From: a virus
Virus record (IMG/VR): IMGVR_UViG_3300021961_000365
Span: 1-32,231 of that record
Length of the DNA stretch: 32,231 bases
Strand: one strand, 5' to 3'
Below the pieces are notes generated by a model, which saw nothing but the letters and a program-made list of their open reading frames with translations, was not told the origin of the DNA and did no database searches. Position numbers and translations under genes: made by a program. Shown here piece by piece: positions 13,510-22,347 of this stretch. Positions within the stretch are counted from its first letter, which is position 1. Each line of letters begins with the position of its first letter.

Positions 13510-13710
13510 ATGACAAACAACACAGACATCACCACAATCGTAAATTCATACGTTGATATGCTCAAAGATGGGCAAATCGACTTGCAAGACGCCTATGAGA
13601 ACGGCGACCATAAGACGTATTTCTCTGCTATTGAGCGGCACTTGAAGCTCACAGAGGCTATCGACACAGGCTTAATGGCCACCCAGAAAATCAAAGCTCT
13701 TAGCGAATGA
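13510..13710 (+). CDS. Hypothetical helical protein, 66 residues
   Basis: A small acidic helical protein of unknown function (VNSYVDMLKDGQIDLQDA, then YFSAIERHLKLTEAIDTGL). It starts four bases after the end of the broken HNH gene, with an A/T-rich leader, and overlaps the zinc-finger gene by an ATGA. Confidence 0.6.
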   Translation: MTNNTDITTIVNSYVDMLKDGQIDLQDAYENGDHKTYFSAIERHLKLTEAIDTGLMATQKIKALSE

Positions 13711-13985
13711 AGGTTGAGTTCACAGGAGACAAAGGCTGCTATTTCGTTGATAGCACTGATAGCACTACTAGGCACAAGGTAGATATTCTAGCCCTGCGCG
13801 GCAAGGATATGCGCTGCAACGGCCAATGCTCCTGTAGAGACTTTGAGACACGTTGTTCTCCAGAGTGGGCTAAAAGCGGCACTATTGTAGAACGTGATGA
13901 GCCAAACTACACACGATGTAAGCACATCACCGCTGTCATCTACGCCATTGGGAATAGATACGCCGACCACATGAGCATCCAATGA
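13707..13985 (+). CDS. SWIM-type zinc-finger protein
   Basis: A 92-residue protein with a C-x-C...C-x-H arrangement: CSC at 41-43 in GQCSCRDFETRC, and CKH at 71-73. This is the SWIM zinc-finger pattern, found in DNA-binding and recombination-related proteins. Extra cysteines at 37 and 50 may also contribute. The N-terminal 35 residues are strand-rich. The gene is locked between two ATGA overlaps, next to an HNH nuclease, so a role in DNA recognition for processing or recombination is likely but not shown. Confidence 0.7.
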   Translation: MKVEFTGDKGCYFVDSTDSTTRHKVDILALRGKDMRCNGQCSCRDFETRCSPEWAKSGTIVERDEPNYTRCKHITAVIYAIGNRYADHMSIQ

Positions 13986-14341
13986 AGCCCCCTAAAACTC
14001 ATTGCAACGGCACTTGGACAACAGCAAGATTCTTTGGATTTATACGCTCCGCTCTCCGCAGGACATGGACACGCTGGCCTGAGCAATACAGGGCTAGGAA
14101 CATGGCTCGCCGCCCCTACAAGGGAAAGAATAAGCTCCAGAAGTGGGAGTTCCTGTGCGCTGAGTGCAATGAGTGGTTCATGGCTAAGAACACGCAAGTG
14201 CATCATAAGATCGAGTGCGGCCAACTAAAGACATTCAAGGACATAGCTGGATTTACGGAACGCCTATTATGCCCCGCCGAAAATTTAATGGTGCTTTGCA
14301 AGAAGTGCCATAAGCAGAAACATCACCCAAAAGTTAAATGA
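13982..14341 (+). CDS. HNH endonuclease
   Basis: A 119-residue intact HNH nuclease. Zinc ligands are C59 and C62 (CAECNEW) and C106 and C109 (CKKCH). The catalytic histidine region is VHHK at 73-76, and N101 with H110 and H114 completes the motif. The basic N-terminus (ARFFGFIRSALRRTWTRWP) is typical of a common phage HNH family as I know it. It may be a homing-type nuclease or a nuclease serving recombination or packaging; it lies in the early operon, not next to terminase. It overlaps both neighbours by four bases, so it looks like a settled operon member rather than a recent intruder. Confidence 0.8.
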   Translation: MKPPKTHCNGTWTTARFFGFIRSALRRTWTRWPEQYRARNMARRPYKGKNKLQKWEFLCAECNEWFMAKNTQVHHKIECGQLKTFKDIAGFTERLLCPAENLMVLCKKCHKQKHHPKVK

Positions 14342-15111
14342 CACATACACTCAAACGCTTATTCTGGGACATAGAAACTTCGCCCAACGTCGTCCTATCA
14401 TGGCGCGTAGGTTACGACTTAAACATTGCACAGGACAACATCATCAAGGAGCGAGCCATCATCTGCATTGGCTACAAATGGGAGCATGAAAACAAATCTT
14501 ATATCTTAACATGGGATAAGAACCAATGCGACAAGGCTATGCTCAAGAAGTTTTTGGAAGTTGCCGCCGAAGCCGACGAAATGGTGGCCCACAACGGAGA
14601 CAAGTTTGACATCAAATGGTTCAAGACCCGCTGCATATTCCACGGTTTAGTATTCCAGCCTTACAAAACAGTGGACACGCTCAAGTGGGCGAGGAGCCAG
14701 TTCTTGTTTAACTCTAATAAGATGGATTACTTGGCGCGTTATCTAGGCCTAGGGGCCAAGATCAAGACAGAGTTTGGGCTATGGAAAGACATTTGTCTAC
14801 ACAACAGTCCCAAGGCCATGAAGCTAATGACGGACTACTGTAAGCATGACGTAGTGATACTAGAGAAGGTGTGGAAGCGTCTGTCTGACCTTATGGACGC
14901 CAAAACCCACGCTGGCGTGCTTCTAGGGCATGAGAAATGGACTTGCCCCCACGATGGAAGCCGTAATGTCCAAACCTACCACACCTTAGTGTCAGCTAAG
15001 GGAGTCAAGAGCTATCAGATGAAGTGCATGGATTGCGGCCACTACTACACCATCACGGAGAGCGTGCATAGCGAGTATGTAGCTTACAAAGCGGAGGCCA
15101 AAAAGAAATGA
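14338..15111 (+). CDS. DnaQ/RNase H-fold 3'-5' exonuclease with zinc-binding tail
   Basis: A 257-residue exonuclease-like protein. Motif I is WDIETSP with D11 and E13, motif II is HNGDKFD at 85-91 and motif III is YCKHD at 167-171, the DEDD arrangement of DnaQ-like and YprB-like nucleases. A C-terminal segment (about 200-240) contains TCPHDGS and KCMDCGHYY, a likely zinc ribbon. Proofreading, RNA primer removal or nucleotide scavenging are possible; as no polymerase gene is seen here, a stand-alone proofreading role is open. The start overlaps the HNH gene and the end overlaps the next small gene, both in ATGA. Confidence 0.85.
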   Translation: MTHTLKRLFWDIETSPNVVLSWRVGYDLNIAQDNIIKERAIICIGYKWEHENKSYILTWDKNQCDKAMLKKFLEVAAEADEMVAHNGDKFDIKWFKTRCIFHGLVFQPYKTVDTLKWARSQFLFNSNKMDYLARYLGLGAKIKTEFGLWKDICLHNSPKAMKLMTDYCKHDVVILEKVWKRLSDLMDAKTHAGVLLGHEKWTCPHDGSRNVQTYHTLVSAKGVKSYQMKCMDCGHYYTITESVHSEYVAYKAEAKKK

Positions 15112-15263
15112 GCGGCAAAGGAGATAGGCCAAGACCCGTAGATTGGGAGAAATATGCAGCCAATTATAATACCATTTTTAGAAAACCAACACTTAAACCA
15201 GAAAAAGTAAATAGCTATTTCAATCCTCGGAGATTCTATTCGCTTTTTAAGAAAATCAAATGA
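15108..15263 (+). CDS. Small basic phage protein, 51 residues
   Basis: A 51-residue protein reading MSGKGDRPRPVDWEKYAANY and then a basic tail (RRFYSLFKKIK). The opening MSGKGD-P-RPVD is a recurrent signature of small phage proteins of unknown function as I recall them. It starts in an ATGA overlap with the exonuclease gene. Confidence 0.7.
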   Translation: MSGKGDRPRPVDWEKYAANYNTIFRKPTLKPEKVNSYFNPRRFYSLFKKIK

Positions 15264-15279
15264 CAATGGAGGAAACAAT

Positions 15280-15840
15280 ATGAGCGACTTAAACCTACAC
15301 AACTTCTACGAGACGAGCAACGACATCGTAGAGAAACGCAAAATGATGGGGTTCCCTGTAATCCACCCTTGGTGGTCTGACACAGTGAAGATAACATCTG
15401 GATGCCGCAACTTCACGCTAACAGCAGAGGACATCTACGGCGGCCTAGAGGACTGCGTAGATGTTAATAACAAAGCGGGCATCATTAGCGTGTACGCCGA
15501 TAGTTGGCATCCCCAAGGCAAGTATCTTGCCACCATTAAGGGCGGCTCACGGTCTGTAGCCCTACACGGAGACGTATGCTTGCACGGCACTGAGGTGGAC
15601 ATCGACATTGGCAACTGGAGCGACCAGAGCAACGAACCCACTAGGGAAACTGTTTTGGGCCTCTATAGCAAAACAGGGAAGCCCATCCTAGTGCGCGTAT
15701 TAAACGGCACAGCCCCATACATGATTGATGGCACAGGCCCATACATCTATGCGTTCCCCAAGCCCGACACTTGGTATCACAAGTATTGCGTGTGGATATT
15801 CCTAACGAGCCTTGGACTGTGGAAGAAAATAGCTAAATAA
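15280..15840 (+). CDS. Hypothetical protein at the end of the early operon
   Basis: A 186-residue protein with a good ribosome binding site (TGGAGG before the ATG). Residues 25-125 are rich in short strands with regularly spaced small and polar residues (VKITSGCRNFTLTAEDIYGG, then CVDVNNKAGIISVYAD and TIKGGSRSVALHG). This suggests a small beta-helix or beta-sandwich. The C-terminus ends in an amphipathic or membrane-touching segment (YCVWIFLTSLGLWKKIAK). Function unknown. Its stop codon lies three bases from the stop codon of the convergent late operon. Confidence 0.65.
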   Translation: MSDLNLHNFYETSNDIVEKRKMMGFPVIHPWWSDTVKITSGCRNFTLTAEDIYGGLEDCVDVNNKAGIISVYADSWHPQGKYLATIKGGSRSVALHGDVCLHGTEVDIDIGNWSDQSNEPTRETVLGLYSKTGKPILVRVLNGTAPYMIDGTGPYIYAFPKPDTWYHKYCVWIFLTSLGLWKKIAK

Positions 15841-15851
15841 CTATTATTTAG
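15833..15851. repeat. Palindrome joining the convergent stop codons
   Basis: CTAAATAA (15833-15840) and TTATTTAG (15844-15851) form a perfect 8-bp dyad around CTA. It contains the TAA stop codons of both converging genes. The stem is pure A/T except for its ends and lacks a T-tract, so it is a poor terminator. No stronger terminator is seen between the two operons. Confidence 0.6.
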
Positions 15852-18657
15852 GGCCTAAGATAAACGAATCAATAGCGTCTCTCTGATCGTCCGTGTAATT
15901 AGACATCAACCCCAAATAATCTTCAAACTTGGCATTACTATATGCCCTGTTGATGATCGTTGTAGCAGCCGCAGTCTTTATTGGATTACGCTGAAGGATA
16001 CGGCTCTCGGCAAACAATGCCGCAGACTGTGGACTAAGCCCAGTAAGGACGCGCTTGCCAGCAGCAGTTTGAATAACTTCTGAACCAAAACGAGCCATGA
16101 GCAGTTTGGTATACGGCAATACGCTTGCAACCCTGCCAACTGTTGTGGCATAGGCCGCTGAACGAGCGCGCTCACGTTCGCGTTGGAGCGTAAATGTAAC
16201 CCACTCTTTAGCAGTGTCATACCGCTCTTTACCAATCATATTCTGCAATGCCAGACGTTGCTGAGGACTGCCAAGAATAACATTAGCCACTTGGCTAGGG
16301 TCATACACTCTGCCGCGAGACGAATTAACTAAACTCAAAGCAGTGTCAGTCGCTCTCTCAAACACGCGTTGGAACGCAGCCCTAGACACTTGATCGCGGG
16401 TTTGTGAAGGCAGTTTATTCAGCGCGCTGCTCACTAGCGCAGGGGAGAATCGTCCAGACATCAGGCCATCCATTAATGCTACAGGATCTTTAGCTGCCGC
16501 AACAGTACTTCCACTAGCCACTTGAGACACTAAGCTATTCTGCACGCTATCAATACGCTTGGTTTGGATAGCAATAGCGCGACCAAGCGCTTTATTAGCA
16601 GCCGCAAATCCTTGAGTCTTAATATCATACGCCACTTGTTGTATTGCGTCTGCATCCACTGCACCAGCATTAGAAAATACGCCTTGTTTAGCGGCAATGT
16701 ATTCCTGTTCTTTGCCAATCTGTTGAATACCTTTCCACACTGCGCTGCTGCCAAAAATCTCGTCTTTTACTTCTGGAAGAAAATTTCTGTTGGACAGAAG
16801 TTTACCAATTCCAATAACATCCTTATAGGGCGCTCCGTTTATCATTACGTCTTCGCCAGTGAGAAGCGTATTAACCACGGCTCGTTTAGCTAACGCATAG
16901 GTGTTAGGAGGAAGAACGCTCTTTAGAGCAGCCCAATCGTTTAATCCACCCTTTCCTAACGCGCCAATAACATCTGCCGTGTCGACAACTTTGCCGTTTG
17001 CTATTTTATTTAACAAAGGGTTGGCCTCTACTGCCATGATTGTTGCTTTGTAATGAGCATCAGCCATTCTTAATGTCTTACCACCCTGTCCACCAATTGT
17101 GGCAATACCAGTGCTTAAGTCATCAGACAAAGCTCCCCACACGCGAGATGCCGCCGCTGCTGGTAAACCCGGAAATAGGGTGTCTTCTCCGTTCATTGCT
17201 GCGCCCATCTTTGTTCTAAGAGTACGGGTCGCTTCTACTGTCTGTTTTGTGGCAGTAGCCCTTAACGTCTCTTTCAACGTCTTAATCATCTCTGGGCCAA
17301 TGTTGATAGCTTTATTATTTTTATCCACCATGCGTTTAGCTAACATATCCTTAATTACTTCATCTGTCTTTTTTAGAGTAATAACACCAACATTCTTGCC
17401 ACCAGAAGCGGCATTAATCTCATCAAAGGCTTGTTTATAAAGTGCATTAGACGTAGCGCTTTGAGTAACAAAATGGCTTTTTACACCACCAGTAATAGCT
17501 AACCCTGCCTGTGTCTGGTTTTCAGCAATAGCTGGAGCGGCAGAATCTAATAAGGCAGCAGATCGCTGTTCAACGCTCTTAGCAGCAGCACCAAGCTCTC
17601 TGCTAGCAGCGTTATTGGCACGTTGGTCAAACTCTGTAAGGACACGGGCCACTGTCTCTCCTGCTTCTGCGGCAGTGAGGCTGGAAGCATTTTTTTCTAA
17701 AATTGCTGGAGCAAGTTCGGCCTCGGAAGTAACATAATAGCCACGGCCTTTTAACATTTGTTTAGCTTCTTGGCCTTCTTCTCTAAATGCTCGCCAAGTT
17801 TTCTTCAAAAGATTATTAGCTTCATTTAGACCACCAATTTTCTGAACTCCTTTCATAAACGCAGAGTTAAGTCCCGTTCCCACAGCAAGATTAACAGCTC
17901 TACGTTTAACAATTTCTGTTGCATTAATTGGCTTTCCCAATGTTCCTCGAAAAGCTGCATCTGTTAGAGCGCCAATAATTTCACCAGCTACAACAGGGAC
18001 AGCAGCAGCCATAAGAAATTTTGGATTGCTTGCACCTACGGCTGGAATCTTAGAAGCCTGAGCTACAAAACTAGCAATATACTCCGGAACCTTGGGAATA
18101 AACTCTGCAACATCACCCATATCAAGACCTTGTGGATCATTAACAACCCACTTCTTCTTGCCTGTATCGCCATCATCTATCTTGACTAAGAATTTGCCAT
18201 TGGGGAGGTGCGACCAATTGCCTGCCCCATATTCTGTATCCAGATACATCGCCTTTTCTTCTTGAGTAGGGGCCGCACGCAACATCATGCGGCCAGCCAT
18301 ATCAAGCCCATCCGTAGGGTCAACGCGATCTGTAAGCCCCATCTGTCCTTGAAAATTACGCGCCGTTGCAGCAGATCGTTGTTCGTTGGTTCCTGCAACT
18401 ATTTCGGGAGTAAAACGATTTGATGCTGGCATCCCTTGTCCTTGCCCCATCTGAACACCCTGCATCTGTTGTTGCTCTTGTGGCGTTTGGGGCTGCATCT
18501 GGCCTTCTTGGGGCTGTTGCTGTTGGAGCTGTCGTGCTTTCGCACTTCTTTGAATACCTGTAGCTCTAGCAATAAATTCCTGTATTACATTGTCTGGTTC
18601 ACCACGATCCCTAAGTTGTTGAACACCATTTGCAATCTGTTGTTGTGTAATAGCCAT
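15844..18657 (-). CDS. Large internal virion / DNA-ejection-type protein
   Basis: A 937-residue protein, the last gene of the late operon. A short helical head is followed by a glutamine-rich, disordered stretch (about 40-75), then a domain with YLDTEYGAGNWSHL (about 138-151) and KKKWVVNDPQGLDMGDVAEF (about 168-187), a pattern I know from internal or ejection proteins of podoviruses. A hydrophobic, alanine/glycine-rich stretch (about 205-260) could insert into a membrane. The remaining 650 residues are mostly helical. No lysozyme motif is visible. Ejected proteins of this size usually help DNA cross the envelope. There is no Shine-Dalgarno site before the ATG. Confidence 0.65.
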   Translation of the reverse strand: MAITQQQIANGVQQLRDRGEPDNVIQEFIARATGIQRSAKARQLQQQQPQEGQMQPQTPQEQQQMQGVQMGQGQGMPASNRFTPEIVAGTNEQRSAATARNFQGQMGLTDRVDPTDGLDMAGRMMLRAAPTQEEKAMYLDTEYGAGNWSHLPNGKFLVKIDDGDTGKKKWVVNDPQGLDMGDVAEFIPKVPEYIASFVAQASKIPAVGASNPKFLMAAAVPVVAGEIIGALTDAAFRGTLGKPINATEIVKRRAVNLAVGTGLNSAFMKGVQKIGGLNEANNLLKKTWRAFREEGQEAKQMLKGRGYYVTSEAELAPAILEKNASSLTAAEAGETVARVLTEFDQRANNAASRELGAAAKSVEQRSAALLDSAAPAIAENQTQAGLAITGGVKSHFVTQSATSNALYKQAFDEINAASGGKNVGVITLKKTDEVIKDMLAKRMVDKNNKAINIGPEMIKTLKETLRATATKQTVEATRTLRTKMGAAMNGEDTLFPGLPAAAASRVWGALSDDLSTGIATIGGQGGKTLRMADAHYKATIMAVEANPLLNKIANGKVVDTADVIGALGKGGLNDWAALKSVLPPNTYALAKRAVVNTLLTGEDVMINGAPYKDVIGIGKLLSNRNFLPEVKDEIFGSSAVWKGIQQIGKEQEYIAAKQGVFSNAGAVDADAIQQVAYDIKTQGFAAANKALGRAIAIQTKRIDSVQNSLVSQVASGSTVAAAKDPVALMDGLMSGRFSPALVSSALNKLPSQTRDQVSRAAFQRVFERATDTALSLVNSSRGRVYDPSQVANVILGSPQQRLALQNMIGKERYDTAKEWVTFTLQRERERARSAAYATTVGRVASVLPYTKLLMARFGSEVIQTAAGKRVLTGLSPQSAALFAESRILQRNPIKTAAATTIINRAYSNAKFEDYLGLMSNYTDDQRDAIDSFILGPK

Positions 18658-18664
18658 GAATGTT

Positions 18665-20005
18665 TTATTTGCGTAAATTAAAATTTACGTTGTAAATGTT
18701 TCCTAATTCCACTGCGTCGTCTTCAGCTTGCATTCTACGTTCTTCAGCCTCTAATGGAAAAAGCAAGGATTTTTGCGCTCTTTCTATCATGTCTTTAAGG
18801 GTCTTTGCTTGCATACTAGGATTGCTGCTAGTTTTCAAACTACCACCAGAATCTTGAAGCAACTTGCCTTCAGCGTCAGATTGACTGCCAGCAAAAATAT
18901 TTCCACTATTAGGAGAATTTAGCCTAAAACCTTTTACCAACTCTAAAACCTGTTGACCTTTAATTTTGTCATATAATAGCTCAAGGTCTGCACTAGAAGA
19001 AAAAAAGTTTCCTGCGGCAGGGCCAAATAGTCCAGCAACACCACCAGCTAAATTACCTACAATTTTCATTGGATATGTTCCAGCAATCTGTCCACCAGCA
19101 CCATCAGTAGTAACGCGAGTATAAGCGTCTTTCAATGTTGCTATATAATTTTCTACATTTTCTTTTGTTGTTTTAACATTAACGCCCTCCTTATAACGAG
19201 CATTGGCTTTATTCTCTGCTTTAGTTACAGCAGCTTCTCTTTTATCAAAAAGAGCTTGTTCTGCCGCAACAGTTTGATTAACTAATGTAGCTTCTTCTCT
19301 TGCGGCTTTGTTGTTTTCTCTAGCCGCCGAACTATCAGGATTCAAGGGATCACGGTCACCACCGGGAATAGGTTCTTGATTTCCGCTACCATCTAGTGCA
19401 TACCTAAATCCCGGCATTGGAGGAGGTAATACAGGCGCACCTTCCGCTTTGGCTTTGGCACGATTTAATTCCGTAGTAGCTCGTGTGCTGTCTAAATTAG
19501 CCTGAGCAAGCTGGTCAGTCATAAATTGATTCCTGCCTAATATACGCGCTTTATCGCTATACGTTGTTCCATCTTCGGGAGAAATTTCAGTAGTGCCTTG
19601 CGAGCTATACATGGCTGCAAGTGCTTGGCCTCCTCGTTCATCTATGCCAGCATTGATAGCGGTTGCCATTTGCATTACTTGAGTTGGCCCACCCGCAGTC
19701 TTTATTAATGCTTTCCAAGCTCCCCTATCATTTGGGTCTTGAATAAGATTTGCAAAAAGCTCTGGACTTTTGGTGTTAAGGTTTTGGAGGGTATTAATCC
19801 CATCATCCATCAACTTATTTTCTTCTTTCTTTTTGTAATATATTTGCATCCCTTTGCCAACCTCCTGCCCAAGATTAGCCAACCCCTGCCCAATCATGCT
19901 ACCACCCTGAGCAGCCATCTTTGCTCCAGCTACCGACCCCTGTAGGATGGGGCTATAGTCGATTGCGCCGAGCTGTGGGTTAATGCCTTGTCCAAAAGTT
20001 GCCAT
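18665..20005 (-). CDS. Internal virion-type protein, 446 residues
   Basis: A mostly helical structural protein. The start (MATFGQGINPQLGAIDYSPI) and the following glycine/alanine-rich helix fit the N-terminus of internal or ejection proteins. Residues 230-290 are charged coiled coil. A later segment (about 345-420, with LVKGFRLNSPNSGNIFAGSQ) matches the layout of a helical domain common in phage virion proteins, where a serine-proline-glycine turn joins two helices. It lies seven bases before the 937-residue protein, so the two probably act together in the particle. The exact location in the virion is inference. Confidence 0.6.
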   Translation of the reverse strand: MATFGQGINPQLGAIDYSPILQGSVAGAKMAAQGGSMIGQGLANLGQEVGKGMQIYYKKKEENKLMDDGINTLQNLNTKSPELFANLIQDPNDRGAWKALIKTAGGPTQVMQMATAINAGIDERGGQALAAMYSSQGTTEISPEDGTTYSDKARILGRNQFMTDQLAQANLDSTRATTELNRAKAKAEGAPVLPPPMPGFRYALDGSGNQEPIPGGDRDPLNPDSSAARENNKAAREEATLVNQTVAAEQALFDKREAAVTKAENKANARYKEGVNVKTTKENVENYIATLKDAYTRVTTDGAGGQIAGTYPMKIVGNLAGGVAGLFGPAAGNFFSSSADLELLYDKIKGQQVLELVKGFRLNSPNSGNIFAGSQSDAEGKLLQDSGGSLKTSSNPSMQAKTLKDMIERAQKSLLFPLEAEERRMQAEDDAVELGNIYNVNFNLRK

Positions 20006-20041
20006 GTTATGTTAGATTAAGTTGGTTTTAGGTGCGGCAAA

Positions 20042-20950
20042 TTATTTGCCGAACAATCCCGCAATACCCTTGCCGCCGATAGCACTACCAAGACCACCGA
20101 GCGCACCACCAATCATAGCACCACGGGCCTGTGCCTGCGCTCCAGCAAAGCCAGCTTGTGAGCCATAAATGTTGGCGTTGTAATTGGCTAAGTTAGCGTT
20201 CTGGCCCAAAGCCAAGTTGATACCTGCATTAGGGTCAAATAGCTGCGGCCCTTGCTGACCAGCCATACCTTGAGCAAATTGTGTCTGTGCCATGCCTAAT
20301 TGTGCCGCATTTGACGGCCTGCCAAGGATAGCTTGGAAAGGGTCAGCCGAGGTCATACGATTGGCGTTAAAGGCCATTTGCGCGGCATTTACGGCCTCTT
20401 GACGACGTTGCCCCATAGCAGCCTCACGATTCATTATCTCAGCCGCTATTGTGGACGTATCGCCTACGCGCCCACGCGCCTGCCCGTACAGGCGAGCCTG
20501 CTGTTCAGCATTGCGTTGAGCTTCTGGGGATAGACGGCCAGCCGCCCCAGCACTCTGTAGGGCATATTGATTCATGCCTTGCAGCAGGGCTTTCTGATAG
20601 GGGTCAGCGTTACGGAGGGCTTCTGTGGCTCTGCCGCCGTATTGTTCTACGTCTGCAATGTCGCGCATCCTCTGCTGAGAGAGAGCGTCCATCTGCATCT
20701 GATTGGCTTGCTGGGTAGCTTGGGCATTAAGGTCTAGCACCCCACGTTGGCCGCCGCCGCCCATTAAATATGTATTTAGGTCAGCTAGGTTAAGTGCCGC
20801 ATATTGAGGACGATACATCTGCTCGCTCTGCAATATCTGATTCTGCAAGGCTGGGTCAGCCATGCTCCGCATATAATCGAGCGCAGACTTGCCGGGGTCG
20901 ATAGGAGTGGGGGCTGCTGGAGCCTGTGGCATTGAAATCTTAGAACCCAT
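20042..20950 (-). CDS. Internal virion-type protein, 302 residues
   Basis: A protein rich in alanine, glutamine, asparagine and glycine. Residues 20-65 (GKSALDYMRSMADPALQNQI, then YRPQYAALNLADLNTYLMG) and the repeated AQ/NA helices are typical of podoviral internal or ejection proteins as I recognise them. The last 35 residues are glycine-rich and hydrophobic (RGAMIGGALGGLGSAIGG), a possible membrane-active tail. It shares the opening MGS with the next-upstream gene. There is no Shine-Dalgarno site. Confidence 0.6.
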   Translation of the reverse strand: MGSKISMPQAPAAPTPIDPGKSALDYMRSMADPALQNQILQSEQMYRPQYAALNLADLNTYLMGGGGQRGVLDLNAQATQQANQMQMDALSQQRMRDIADVEQYGGRATEALRNADPYQKALLQGMNQYALQSAGAAGRLSPEAQRNAEQQARLYGQARGRVGDTSTIAAEIMNREAAMGQRRQEAVNAAQMAFNANRMTSADPFQAILGRPSNAAQLGMAQTQFAQGMAGQQGPQLFDPNAGINLALGQNANLANYNANIYGSQAGFAGAQAQARGAMIGGALGGLGSAIGGKGIAGLFGK

Positions 20951-20968
20951 GATAGATAGTATTAAATG

Positions 20969-21346
20969 TTAATAGAGACGCTGTGGCCCTTGGCGGGAAC
21001 TCTGCTGTTGATTGACGTATGGATTCTGCTGCATGGGCTGCTGTGCATAGCCACCATACCCAGCTACTGCTTGTTGTTGAACTTGAGGAACTTGATAATT
21101 TGGCACAGCTTGCTCAACCATTGGAGCTTGGGGAGCTTGATTGACCATCGGAGCTTGTAGAGCATTGGGAGTGTAGTTAGGCACAAATTGGCCGCCACCA
21201 TATCCCTGCATACCATTAGAAGGAGCCATTGAGCCATATTGCGGCGAATACATCCCAGCAAAGCCCGTCTGCTGGTCTTGCTGCTGCATCATAGGTTGCG
21301 GCATCTGACCCATAGATTGTTGCTGTGGAAATGTATTAGAACCCAT
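20969..21346 (-). CDS. Gln/Pro-rich disordered virion-region protein
   Basis: A 125-residue low-complexity protein dominated by glutamine, proline, glycine, tyrosine and methionine (for example MGQMPQPMMQQQDQQ and QVPQVQQQAVAGYGGY). It is almost certainly unfolded and sticky. It contains short near-repeats such as QAPMV and QAVPNYQ. It lies between structural genes in the late operon and has an AGGA eight bases before the ATG. It may be an internal filler or linker protein. No enzymatic role is suggested. Confidence 0.6.
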   Translation of the reverse strand: MGSNTFPQQQSMGQMPQPMMQQQDQQTGFAGMYSPQYGSMAPSNGMQGYGGGQFVPNYTPNALQAPMVNQAPQAPMVEQAVPNYQVPQVQQQAVAGYGGYAQQPMQQNPYVNQQQSSRQGPQRLY

Positions 21347-21671
21347 GATTTATCCTATGTTGGAGTTTGTAAAAGTCGTAGAAGCGAGGAATTGGCCTGT
21401 TCTTGAAATCTCTGCGCCAACCAATTTTGGCAAAAGGGAAGGGTATCTTGCTGTACATAATGCTAAGGGCGTTAGGGCCAACACATAGCTCAATCCACCA
21501 AGCATCCGCATCTTGCGGTTCCACCCATTCCTCGTATCTTTCCACCAAGCACGGCCTTGCAAGAGCAAGCATTGTAGGCTCAGAATAACAGAAGCCTCGC
21601 TCCAAATACATCCCATGAAGCCGAGGAAAGTCAGGGCCGTATAGAGCAATTGCATCTTGGATGGCTCCCAT
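21336..21671 (-). CDS. Hypothetical protein, 111 residues
   Basis: A compact, aromatic-rich protein I cannot name. Segments such as WWIELCVGPNALSIMYSKI and FAKIGWRRDFKNRPIPRFYD suggest an alpha/beta fold resembling small acetyltransferase-like or virion-associated proteins, but no catalytic motif is certain. Its ATG shares one base with the stop codon of the 215-residue protein (a TAATG junction). Its end overlaps the next gene by 11 bases, so it is a tightly coupled member of the late operon. Confidence 0.6.
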   Translation of the reverse strand: MGAIQDAIALYGPDFPRLHGMYLERGFCYSEPTMLALARPCLVERYEEWVEPQDADAWWIELCVGPNALSIMYSKIPFPFAKIGWRRDFKNRPIPRFYDFYKLQHRINHGF

Positions 21672-22318
21672 TAGGTAGCAATTATCCCGTGAGTGCGTAG
21701 CTTGGCAAGTAGACTATTGATGGTGGTTTGTAGTCCTGTATAATCTGAGGCGTAAGTTCCCGTAAGAGAAACATTAGCTTCAGCCGCAGCTTGCGTTGTA
21801 AGAAGTTGCACACCATTAACATCTTTATAGAATTTAGCTGTAACAGACCCAGAAGCATTGGTGGCCTTAAAATACCCTGCTGTTAATTCTTGGCTGCTAG
21901 AGAAAGTGATGTCTCCACCAGCGGCAACAAACCCTGTAGATTTTTGGAAGGTTTTGCCCGTTGTATCCGTGTTATCCATGATAACAAAGAAATCTTGGGT
22001 AGGAGATGCGCCTAATGTTGCCGCCGATACAGTGATAGCCCCAGAAGCATTGGTGACAGCAATGCCTGCTCCAGCGGTAAGAGTGGTGTTGGTAAATCCT
22101 GTGCCATTGCCAATAAACAAGGCTCCATTAACGCCTGTAGCTAGTTTAGCTGCGGTGATGCCGCCGTCTTTTACAATAATTGCACCAGACGATATAGCGG
22201 TGCTAACAGTATCCACTGCGCCAGCCGCAAATGTAGAGCTATTAACTGCGGCATTAAGAGTGGTCGCCGTTACTTGATTGCCGTCAGCAAATGTGTTTCC
22301 TGTCGTCAGAATAGCCAT
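21671..22318 (-). CDS. Tail-fibre-associated structural protein
   Basis: A 215-residue protein rich in threonine, alanine and glycine. Its start (TGNTFADGNQVTATTLNAAV) and following short strands (DGGITAAKLATGV, LTAGAGIAVTNASGAITVSA) resemble shaft or adaptor segments near phage tail fibres. A C-terminal helix (about 190-212, with TTINSLLAKLRTHGI) could trimerise. It lies directly downstream of the tailspike gene. It is probably a minor fibre or assembly protein; receptor contact is not demonstrable here. Confidence 0.6.
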   Translation of the reverse strand: MAILTTGNTFADGNQVTATTLNAAVNSSTFAAGAVDTVSTAISSGAIIVKDGGITAAKLATGVNGALFIGNGTGFTNTTLTAGAGIAVTNASGAITVSAATLGASPTQDFFVIMDNTDTTGKTFQKSTGFVAAGGDITFSSSQELTAGYFKATNASGSVTAKFYKDVNGVQLLTTQAAAEANVSLTGTYASDYTGLQTTINSLLAKLRTHGIIAT

Positions 22319-22347
22319 AGGGGTAGTATATCAGTTGTTATTAAAGG

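Noticed and set aside
15833-15851. Bidirectional terminator between convergent operons
   Set aside because: The dyad is A/T-only apart from its ends and there is no GC-rich stem with a T-tract, so I list it only as a palindrome.
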